The notes below the pieces were generated by a model that had not been told where the DNA came from, made no database searches, and saw only the letters and a list, made by a program, of their open reading frames with translations. This document shows, piece by piece, positions 24,406-31,685 of a stretch of DNA of 64,000 nucleotides. A program made the position numbers and the translations under genes. The stretch spans positions 434,001 through 498,000 of the forward strand of contig NZ_JACCFG010000002.1 in NCBI RefSeq assembly GCF_013416555.1, given 5' to 3'. The stretch comes from Sphingomonas sp. R-74633 (GTDB lineage: Bacteria > Pseudomonadota > Alphaproteobacteria > Sphingomonadales > Sphingomonadaceae). Within the stretch, counting starts at the first letter, position 1. The number at the start of each line of letters is the position of its first letter.

Positions 24406-25526
24406 TGCTTTTGCAGTGCCTTGAAGTCGTCGATCCAGGCGTAGTTGAACGCCGCGCTGCCGTCGGGATTCCGCTTGGCGCTGCGCCGGACGACGACGCT
24501 GTTCAACTGCCAGGCAGCCGCACCCGGGGTGAGCTTGTCCGCCGGCGCCAGCCCTTGCGGAAAGGCGATGGTCGCGACCGCGAGGCGGCCGGTATCCCGG
24601 AAAACCTGCATCTGGTTCGCGACGAAATGCTTGCGGTTCTCGAGCCACGGGCTCTGCGACAGGAACTCGTCCCACTGCGCCTTCGAGAAGGGCGTCTCCA
24701 GCGACGCCTTTACGATCTGCCAGTTCTGCGCGTTGCGCGGCGCGCCATATTTGTCGGCAAAGGCCCTGGGAATCTCGCCGCGCATGTTCAGCTCCCAAGT
24801 CTTCACCAGCGAGAAGTCGGTCACGACGAACTTCTGCTCCGGGCGCATGCGGGGCAGTATATATTTCAGATAGGCCTTGGAATCATCGACTTCGGCGATG
24901 TGGGTCTGGATCGCCACGCCGTCGATTTCAGGGGTCGCCTTCACGAAGTTCATCCAGCGATCGACCGTCTTGCCCCGCTCGGCAGGCATTTCCAGCCGGA
25001 TGAGCGCGCCCATGTAGAGGCGCGTCTTGCAGGTCGCCGCGCAATTCTTCGCGCGGTGCGCGATCACATGCTTCGCGATCGCTTCGTAATAGGCGTTGAA
25101 GCTGTCATCGCGGTTCTTCTCGGGGACCTCGAGAAAGGGATCGTTGCCGATGACCAGCACATCGACCTTGCCGGTCACCAGCGCCAGCACCGAATCGAGC
25201 CGTGCGACGTCCTTCAGATAGGCATCGCTACCCACCTGCGGCGGGATCGTCCCGACATAGCCGAGCTTGAGCGACAGGACGGTGCTGTATCCGCGCTCGG
25301 AGACTTCGAGCACCTTGTTGAGAACGGCGTTGCTGCCGACGCCCTTGTCGAGCTGCGGCAAGGGCAGCGACATCCGCACCCATTTCGCGCCCGATTTTTC
25401 GAGGTCGCGATAGTCCAGTTCGCCGACCTGGTCGTTGAAACTGGCGCCGAGCGCGCCTTGGGCGTGCGCGCTGGGTGCAGTGGCGGCGCCGAGCAATGCG
25501 GCGGCGATCGTTAGAAGCTTCAACAT
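24402..25526 (-). CDS. Paralogue of the GH-A-like protein with both catalytic Glu changed to Asp
   Basis: A 374-residue exported protein (signal MLKLLTIAAALLGAATAPSA, cleavage near AHAQ). It aligns end to end with the protein at 23293-24405, but the presumed acid/base motif GNEP is GNDP (Asp129), the nucleophile motif STEFS is VTDFS (Asp237), and the HPH motif is QTH. Everything around these sites is conserved, so the fold is kept. It may be a binding protein, a substrate sensor, or an enzyme with altered geometry. GGGGGAGG precedes the ATG, making it the first gene of the operon. A GH115 gene lies 18 bases upstream on the same strand. Confidence 0.75.
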   Translation of the reverse strand: MLKLLTIAAALLGAATAPSAHAQGALGASFNDQVGELDYRDLEKSGAKWVRMSLPLPQLDKGVGSNAVLNKVLEVSERGYSTVLSLKLGYVGTIPPQVGSDAYLKDVARLDSVLALVTGKVDVLVIGNDPFLEVPEKNRDDSFNAYYEAIAKHVIAHRAKNCAATCKTRLYMGALIRLEMPAERGKTVDRWMNFVKATPEIDGVAIQTHIAEVDDSKAYLKYILPRMRPEQKFVVTDFSLVKTWELNMRGEIPRAFADKYGAPRNAQNWQIVKASLETPFSKAQWDEFLSQSPWLENRKHFVANQMQVFRDTGRLAVATIAFPQGLAPADKLTPGAAAWQLNSVVVRRSAKRNPDGSAAFNYAWIDDFKALQKQ

Positions 25527-25544
25527 CTTGCCTCCCCCTTTTTG

Positions 25545-28463
25545 TTATTTCGCGATGGTCTCCGGCGGCGCGAGATAGGCCGTGGCGAGCCCGCCCAGGT
25601 CAAAGACCAGCGAGTCGAGCACCACGCCCGGATCGAGCGCATAGACGCGCAGGCGATGCTCGCCCGCGGTCAGCGCCGGCCAGTCGGTGACCGACGTGAT
25701 GGCATTGCGCTGCACGCCATCGTCCCAGTCGCGCTTGGCCTCGGCATCGACGATCTGGAGCGGGCCGCCGTCGATAGAGACCGCGTAGCGCAGCTTGTTC
25801 TCGGCATTGAGCGCGAAGCTGGGCATCAGCGTCGTGCGCAGCTTGGCGGCACCCGCGGTGCTCACCCGGAAGCGATATTCGGCATAGGGCGCCTTGGCGG
25901 GTTCGGCGGCGCTGGGCAGCTCGACGCTGCTCTGCAGCGCCTGCCCCGAACGGCCGAGGCCCGGCATCGCCTGCCAGCCGAGCCCGCCGACGGGCTGCAG
26001 CTTGGCATAGCGCTGCGCCGAGAAGGCGATCACACCATTATCCTCGACCAGCATGCCCCTGGGCGCAGCGACGTTGCGCGCCTCAATCGCGATACTGCGG
26101 CTGGCGCCGGCGGCGGAGACGGTCAAGGTGCCCGTCGCGGTCTCGCCCGCCCTCAGCTTGCGCCAGTCGATCGAGACCCAGAGCCGCTGGTCGCCGCCCG
26201 GCTGCGCTTCGCGCTCGATCTTGATCCAGGGCGCGGAGCCGGTCGCTGCGATATCGAGCGATCCGGTGCCGGTGTTGAACGCGTCGATGAAGTGGCGCGC
26301 ATCGGTTGCGCGCTCAAACCGCGGAAGCCGGTCGTTCGACGCGCCGGGATTGCGCCAGCGCTGGACCCGCAGATGCGTATCCGCGGCATCCGCAGCCTCG
26401 GCCGGGCGCTCGGCCCAGGCGTCGATCGATCCCTCGACCGCGACGCCCAAGCCGGGCGTGGCGGAAGGCGTCACGCGGGTCAGCGGCGGCATGTTGAATA
26501 CCGATTGCATCCGCGGCTCGTCGCTCATGAAATGCGTCCATTGCCCGCCGCCGACTGCGTTATACGCCTCGGTCGCCTGCTTGGTGCGCTTGAACGCGTC
26601 GATCGCGGCATCGGCCTGGAGGTTGGCGCTCGCCCGTCCTTGGTGGGCATAGAGGAAGCTGCGATCGGCGCTGAGCATCTTGATGTTCATCATCGCGCTG
26701 CCGCGCACCGGATAGAGCACCAGGTGATAGAAGCCGTCGCGCTTCTCCGCCGGCAGCGCCGCCGCGATCGCTTCGGCACGCTTGTCGAGATCGCGGAACT
26801 CGGCGGTACGCTTGCCGGCCTCATCGCCGTACGCGACCGGCGAGAATTCGGTCGGGCGCGGCGCGGTCTCGGCGTCGTTCCAGCCCATATGCTCGGGCTT
26901 CCGGGCATAGTTGAGCCGGTAATAGTCGCCGAGCAGCGCCGCGATCGCGTCCGCCTGCTCCGCACCGAAATTCTCGGCCGCCCAATGCTTCAGCCAGCCC
27001 TGCTGCCCGAGCTTCGCGGTGCCGTCATAATCATAAGCAAGGTCGAAGAAGTAGTTCAGGCCCTTCTCGCCGGGCTTGATGTCGCCGACATTGACGACCC
27101 ACAGGCGCCGGGAATTGGTGGCATAGGCCTTGCCCATCTCCTCGCCGATCAGCGCCGGCGGGGTGGTGTCGAGCCACAGATAGTCGTTGGGCACGCCCCA
27201 ATAGGAGATGTGGTAATAGACGCCGCCGCCGCCCGGGCGCTGCTGCTCCGCCTTGGTCGAGAGCTGGCGGATATAGCCGTAATTGTCGTCGACCCAGGCG
27301 AGCGTCACATCCTCGGGCACCTTCATGCCCTTGCGGTAGATGTCGAGCACCTCCTTGTAGGGCACGAAGATCTGCGGGACCTTGGTGGGATCCATCCTCA
27401 CTTCGCTGAACAGCCCGCGCTGGTCACTCACCACCCTTTCGAGCAGCCGCACGCCATCGAAGCCCTTGTTCATCTCCGCCGGGCTGTCGTGGATGCCGCG
27501 CATGCCGACGGTGTAGACATTCTCATACTGGTGATTGGCCTTCACCCGGTCGCGCCAGTATTCGAGGATGTTCTTGCCGTTCTTGGCGTAGTTGAACTCA
27601 CCGCGCTGCTCGAAATTCCATTCGGCGACATTGTCGCGCAGCATCGGCTCGGCGTGGCTGGCGCCCATCACGATCGCATAGCGATCCGCCATCTCGGCAT
27701 TGCCCGGTACCTGGTTGAAAGCCGAGCTGACCTTGTGCATCGCCGGCCACAGGAAGTTGGCGCGCAGGCGCAGCAGCAGCTCGAAGACATGGGCATAGGT
27801 CGTCGGACCCATGTCGCCGGTCGGATCGATCTGCGTCGCCCAGGGGCGGATCGACCAGTCCTCGTCGTTGATGAACAGGCCGCGATAGCGGACCGAGGGC
27901 GAACCCTGGACGAAGGCGCTGCCGGCAAGGCTCAGCCGGTCGCGCTTGGTCGGCGCGACATTGGCCCACCACACCCAGGGCGAGACGCCGATCTGCTCGG
28001 AAAGATGGAAGATACCGTACGCGGTGCCGCGCCGGTCCGCGCCCGCGATGACCAGCGCGCGGGCGACGCCGGGCGCCGGGTTCTCGACCATGGCGATCGT
28101 GTAGGCCTCGCTCTGCCCAGCGACCTTGTCGACCGCGATCCGCTTGTCCGCGATCAGCTTGTCGATCAGCGGCGATCCGCCGATCGTGCCCGCCAGGATC
28201 GCCAGCTTGCCGCGCGGCGCTTCCTGCGAGACCTGCGGCTTCACGCCCGAGACCTTCTCGACATCGCCGGCAAAGGCGCGCGCGGCGATCTCGACCACCG
28301 GGGCGTCGCCCGCGCTGATGAAGATCGTCGGCGCCGCACCGTTGGCGACCAGGTCGAAGCCCGGAGCGGACGCGGGCGCCTGCTGCGCCAGCGCTTCCGC
28401 CGGGGCCAGGCCGGGAACGGTCGCGGCGAGGCTGAGCGCAGCCAGGATGCGGACAAGGGCCAA
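25545..28463 (-). CDS. GH115 family glycoside hydrolase (xylan alpha-1,2-glucuronidase type)
   Basis: A 972-residue exported enzyme. It starts at a TTG with AGGAGA upstream and has a signal peptide of about 27 residues (ILAALSLAATVPGLAPAEAL). The GH115 landmarks are SVRYRGLFINDEDWSIRPWA, NFLWPAMHKVSSAFN, GASHAEPMLRDNVAEWNFEQ, VTLAWVDDNYGYIRQLS and GGGGVYYHISYWGVPNDYLW. The C-terminal 350 residues form the long beta-rich module of the family. GH115 enzymes remove (4-O-methyl-)glucuronic acid from glucuronoxylan or related gums, including from internal residues. The gene is followed on the same strand by two GH-A-like genes and an esterase. Confidence 0.93.
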   Translation of the reverse strand: MALVRILAALSLAATVPGLAPAEALAQQAPASAPGFDLVANGAAPTIFISAGDAPVVEIAARAFAGDVEKVSGVKPQVSQEAPRGKLAILAGTIGGSPLIDKLIADKRIAVDKVAGQSEAYTIAMVENPAPGVARALVIAGADRRGTAYGIFHLSEQIGVSPWVWWANVAPTKRDRLSLAGSAFVQGSPSVRYRGLFINDEDWSIRPWATQIDPTGDMGPTTYAHVFELLLRLRANFLWPAMHKVSSAFNQVPGNAEMADRYAIVMGASHAEPMLRDNVAEWNFEQRGEFNYAKNGKNILEYWRDRVKANHQYENVYTVGMRGIHDSPAEMNKGFDGVRLLERVVSDQRGLFSEVRMDPTKVPQIFVPYKEVLDIYRKGMKVPEDVTLAWVDDNYGYIRQLSTKAEQQRPGGGGVYYHISYWGVPNDYLWLDTTPPALIGEEMGKAYATNSRRLWVVNVGDIKPGEKGLNYFFDLAYDYDGTAKLGQQGWLKHWAAENFGAEQADAIAALLGDYYRLNYARKPEHMGWNDAETAPRPTEFSPVAYGDEAGKRTAEFRDLDKRAEAIAAALPAEKRDGFYHLVLYPVRGSAMMNIKMLSADRSFLYAHQGRASANLQADAAIDAFKRTKQATEAYNAVGGGQWTHFMSDEPRMQSVFNMPPLTRVTPSATPGLGVAVEGSIDAWAERPAEAADAADTHLRVQRWRNPGASNDRLPRFERATDARHFIDAFNTGTGSLDIAATGSAPWIKIEREAQPGGDQRLWVSIDWRKLRAGETATGTLTVSAAGASRSIAIEARNVAAPRGMLVEDNGVIAFSAQRYAKLQPVGGLGWQAMPGLGRSGQALQSSVELPSAAEPAKAPYAEYRFRVSTAGAAKLRTTLMPSFALNAENKLRYAVSIDGGPLQIVDAEAKRDWDDGVQRNAITSVTDWPALTAGEHRLRVYALDPGVVLDSLVFDLGGLATAYLAPPETIAK

Positions 28464-28501
28464 TTTACTCTCCTGTTTATCGTTGGGGCGCGTGGCCAGG
28501 C

Positions 28502-29554
28502 TTATTTCAGATACGGGCCCCTGGCGTTCCAGCCGATCTCGGTGGCGGCCAGCGTCCAGCTCTTGCCGCGGTCATTATTGCCCTGGAAGAACAGGAAGGT
28601 GCGGTTGCCGTACTGGAAGATGCCGGGATGGCCGGATTCCGACGCGTTCCAGCTCCCCTTCGGGCCATTGGCGAGGAACGGCTTGTCCGACAGCCGCTTC
28701 CATTTCACCCCGTCGGTGCTCACCGCAACGCCGATCTGCTGCGGCTCGTTGTTATAGCCGCCAGCGTAGAACATGTAGAGCTTGTTGCCGCGGCGGATGA
28801 CGCTCGGCGCCTCGATGCAGCTGCGCTCCCAGGCGAGCTCGGGCTCGAGGATCGACTTGTCGTTGTTGAGGTTCGTGAAGTCGCCCTTGGTGAACTTCGA
28901 GTTCAGCGGCGCGCTGGCGACGCCGACCTTCTGCACCTTAAATTCGGGGTCGCGCGTGGCGTAATAGAGCATCAACCGGTTGCCCATCACGAACGCATCC
29001 GCATCGATCGCGCGGCCGACGCTCCACTTGGCGGTGGCGGGATCGGGATGGAAGACCGGGTTGCCGGGATCGCGCTCGAAGACGATGCCGTCTGACGACC
29101 AGGCATGGTTGATCGCGTCGCGCGGGCCGTTGCCATAGGTCTGGTAGAACAAATGGACCTTGCCGCCGATCACGACCGCGCCGGGTGCGGCGATGCCATT
29201 GCTCTCTGCCTGCTGCTTCGGAAGGATCTCGCCGACCTTGGTCCAGCTCTTAAGGTCGCGGCTCTCGGCGATGCCGATCGCCAGGCCCTTGGGGAAGTCC
29301 TTCACGCCCACCGGATTCTCGCGCGGGGCGGGCGCGGTGTAGTACATCAGGAAGCGGCCGCCGAAGCGGATGACGGTAGGATCCTTGGCCCAGGGCGTGC
29401 CCAGCCGGCTTGAGTCCGAATATTTCGCGACCAGCCTGGCCTCTTTCACCGGCGCATCCTGCTGCGAAATTGCCGTGATCGGGAACGCCAGCACGCCGGC
29501 CGCGAGCCCTGCGCCCGCCAGGAAAATCTGCGCTCGGCGCTTTTCGGTGCTCAT
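28502..29554 (-). CDS. Exported five-bladed beta-propeller glycosidase (GH43/GH117-like)
   Basis: A 350-residue protein with an N-terminal export segment (RAQIFLAGAGLAAGVLAFPI). The propeller pattern is clear: WAKDPTVIRFGGRFLMYYTA with the first catalytic Asp, INHAWSSDGIVF and IDADAFVMGNRLMLYYAT in the middle blades, and IEAPSVIRRGNKLYMFYAGG with the candidate acid Glu. These are the D-D-E positions of clan GH-F/J propellers. GGAGGGG precedes the ATG. Substrates could be arabinose or galactose side chains of a plant gum; this is inferred from the GH115 context. It is divergent from another propeller at 29664 across an operator. Confidence 0.82.
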   Translation of the reverse strand: MSTEKRRAQIFLAGAGLAAGVLAFPITAISQQDAPVKEARLVAKYSDSSRLGTPWAKDPTVIRFGGRFLMYYTAPAPRENPVGVKDFPKGLAIGIAESRDLKSWTKVGEILPKQQAESNGIAAPGAVVIGGKVHLFYQTYGNGPRDAINHAWSSDGIVFERDPGNPVFHPDPATAKWSVGRAIDADAFVMGNRLMLYYATRDPEFKVQKVGVASAPLNSKFTKGDFTNLNNDKSILEPELAWERSCIEAPSVIRRGNKLYMFYAGGYNNEPQQIGVAVSTDGVKWKRLSDKPFLANGPKGSWNASESGHPGIFQYGNRTFLFFQGNNDRGKSWTLAATEIGWNARGPYLK

Positions 29555-29571
29555 CCGGTCCCCTCCTTGTT

Positions 29572-29607
29572 TTGGTCAGGCCAATATAGTAACATTTATC
29601 TGACCAA
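29572..29607. promoter_or_regulatory. GntR-type operator between divergent propeller genes
   Basis: Inverted arms TTGGTCAG (29572-29579) and CTGACCAA (29600-29607) flank 20 bases. The overlapping TCAGGCCA (29576-29583) is the same half-site as in the operator at 31584-31616. It lies between the divergent start codons at 29554 and 29664. Confidence 0.65.
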
Positions 29608-29663
29608 TCTAGCCAGAAATACGCGTTGGCGGCGAATTGGCCAAGCTTGAGGGGGAGATTTGG

Positions 29664-30713
29664 ATGTCGCGTTGGTTTTTGGGTGGCCTCGCCGCCGCCT
29701 TGCTGGCCGGAGGCACCGCGGTTGCGCAGCAGTGGCCGGTGGAAACGCCACCGGGCGCGCCGGTGATTCCTTATGAGGATCCGGCCAAGGCGTACCTCTT
29801 CGCGCACATGACCAGCGAGCATTACGGCGTACTCTATTATTCGGTCAGCCTCGACGGGCTGCACTGGCGCCGGCTGAACGGCGGCGAGCCGGTGTTCCCC
29901 GACTATCACGGCCATCCTTCGATCGCGCGCGCGCCGGACGGGCGCTACATTCTGGCGGGCAACAAGAGCGACAGCGACAATCTGATCCGCTTCTGGAGCT
30001 CTCCGGACCTCATCCACTGGGCGCCCTATGGCACGGTGCAGCCCGATCTCTCGCACGTCCGCGGCTTCCCCAACCCCTTGCCGCGACTGGGCGCCCCGAA
30101 GCTGTTCTTCGACAAGCTCTCGGGCAAGTTCCTGGTGACCTGGCACACGCCCAACGTGCCCTGGGTCAAGGAGGATCCGGAGCGGCTCTGGGCCAGCCAG
30201 CGCACACTCTACATGACGTCGCGCGATCTCAAGACCTTCGACGGACCGCCCAAGCTGCTGTTCGACTGGGACATCGCGACGATCGACACGTTCATCGTGC
30301 CCGGCGACGACGGCAAGGGCTATTGCGCGATCGTCAAGGACGAGCGCTATCCCTCGTATAACTGGACCACGGGCAAGGCCGTGCGAGTCAGTTGCGCGCC
30401 GTCGCTGCTCGGCCCCTATCCGATGCCGGGCGCCTCCATCAGCCCCAATTTCCGCGAGGCGCCGACGCTGATCCGCGCGCCCGGCGGCAAGGACTGGCTG
30501 ATGTATTATGAGCAATATGCCGGGGTGAGCTACGGCGTATCCAAGGCGCCGCGGCTCGAGGGACCGTGGTTCCAGATGCAGGGCAATAGTGGCGTGGAGC
30601 GGTGGAACCGCTTCTCGATGCCGGCCGGCACGCGCCACGGCTCGATGCTGGAGATCAGCCGCAAAGAATATGACGCGATCCTCGCCGCCTTCCCCGAAGC
30701 GCGGAAGCCCTGA
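29664..30713 (+). CDS. Exported GH43-like beta-propeller protein
   Basis: A 349-residue protein starting at 29664 (GGGGGAGA upstream; the longer frame from 29637 has none). A signal peptide ends near AVAQQ. The propeller shows GVLYYSVSLDGLHWRRL, FPDYHGHPSIARAPDGRYIL, FWSSPDLIHWAPYGT, GAPKLFFDKLSGKFLVTW and FREAPTLIRAPGGKDWLMYY, the last with a candidate catalytic Glu. It is a GH43-like hydrolase or a close relative of unknown substrate. The GntR regulator starts two bases after its stop codon, so regulator and enzyme are co-transcribed. Confidence 0.82.
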   Translation: MSRWFLGGLAAALLAGGTAVAQQWPVETPPGAPVIPYEDPAKAYLFAHMTSEHYGVLYYSVSLDGLHWRRLNGGEPVFPDYHGHPSIARAPDGRYILAGNKSDSDNLIRFWSSPDLIHWAPYGTVQPDLSHVRGFPNPLPRLGAPKLFFDKLSGKFLVTWHTPNVPWVKEDPERLWASQRTLYMTSRDLKTFDGPPKLLFDWDIATIDTFIVPGDDGKGYCAIVKDERYPSYNWTTGKAVRVSCAPSLLGPYPMPGASISPNFREAPTLIRAPGGKDWLMYYEQYAGVSYGVSKAPRLEGPWFQMQGNSGVERWNRFSMPAGTRHGSMLEISRKEYDAILAAFPEARKP

Positions 30714-30715
30714 GC

Positions 30716-31537
30716 ATGAACATGCGCGCACAGCCGCTGGATGCTCCCATGGCCCGGCGCCCGAGCACTGGTTTCGCGGGATTGTCGGACCGGGGAGAGG
30801 GACGCATGCAACTGGGGCACAACCTCACCTTCGGGCTGGTCCATGCGATCGGCGGGGCGATCGCCGGCGGGCATTATGACGACAAGCCCTTCCCCACTGA
30901 GGCCGAACTGGTCGAGCAATATGGCACCAGCCTCTCGGTGACGCGCGAGGCGGTGAAGATGCTCACCGCCAAGGGGCTGCTCGCCAGCCGCCCGCGCCAG
31001 GGCACCTATGTCCAGCCGATTTCGGCCTGGAGCCTGCTCGATACTGACGTCCTTCGCTGGCTGCTCCAACGGCGTCACGCTGCTGAGGTGCTCCGCCAGT
31101 TCAACCAGCTCCGCGCCGCGATCGAGCCGACCGCGGCGGAGTTCGCGGCGCGCTTCGCCTGGCCCCGCGACGTCCGCCGCATCTCGGAAGCGTTCGAGCG
31201 TATCGCGCAATGCGAAGCCGATCAGGAAGATCCGCTAGAGCCGCAAATCGCCTTCCACGCCGCGATCCTCCACGCCTCGCGCAACCCGTTCTACGCGCAG
31301 CTTCAGGATGCGGTCGGCACCGCGCTGAGCCTGTCGAACCGCATCCTGCGGCGGTCGAACAATGGCGCGCTGGATCTCGGCGCCTATTCGGCTGTGCGCA
31401 CTGCGATCGCGGGCGGAGATTGGGAAGGCGCGCGCGATTCCATGCACGCCATCGTCGCCGCCGGAATCGAGATTCTCGGCGATTCCGGCCTGGAAAGCGC
31501 ATCTCCCCGTTCTGACGGAGAGCATCCCGCCTCGTAG
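30716..31537 (+). CDS. GntR family transcriptional regulator, FadR subfamily
   Basis: A 273-residue regulator with a winged helix FPTEAELVEQYGTSLSVTRE, then AVKMLTAKGLLASRPRQGTY (about residues 59-99), and an FCD-type C-terminal ligand domain (LRAAIEPTAAEFAARFAWPR; FHAAILHASRNPFYAQL with the metal/ligand His). A second possible start at 30806 has a better site (GGGGAGAGGG); the first 30 residues are therefore uncertain. Repeats with the half-site TCAGGCCA/TGGCCTGA occur before the propeller genes and before the TonB receptor, so it probably represses the whole locus until a uronate or sugar acid binds, which is the usual effector class for such regulators. Confidence 0.9.
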   Translation: MNMRAQPLDAPMARRPSTGFAGLSDRGEGRMQLGHNLTFGLVHAIGGAIAGGHYDDKPFPTEAELVEQYGTSLSVTREAVKMLTAKGLLASRPRQGTYVQPISAWSLLDTDVLRWLLQRRHAAEVLRQFNQLRAAIEPTAAEFAARFAWPRDVRRISEAFERIAQCEADQEDPLEPQIAFHAAILHASRNPFYAQLQDAVGTALSLSNRILRRSNNGALDLGAYSAVRTAIAGGDWEGARDSMHAIVAAGIEILGDSGLESASPRSDGEHPAS

Positions 31538-31583
31538 CGGGACGCCCGATTTTCTACGCGACATGAAGCACTTGGCGGGAATC

Positions 31584-31616
31584 TGGCCTGACAAAAGGCA
31601 AGATATTGTCAGGCCA
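31584..31616. promoter_or_regulatory. GntR-type operator before the TonB receptor
   Basis: Perfect inverted arms TGGCCTGACA (31584-31593) and TGTCAGGCCA (31607-31616) with a 13-base spacer. The right arm overlaps TTGTCA, a candidate -35 element, with TATGAT and GATAAT nearby. Binding here would block receptor transcription. Confidence 0.75.
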
Positions 31617-31685
31617 ATTTTAGTATGATAATTCGGATAGATAAGCCCCGAGTGCGCAAACTCGGACGATATGGGAGGGGATAAC

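Noticed and set aside
25542-28757. A 1071-codon plus-strand frame opposite the GH115 gene
   Set aside because: Arg/Ala/Val/His-rich mirror translation without motifs; the minus strand encodes a complete GH115 protein with signal peptide and ribosome site.
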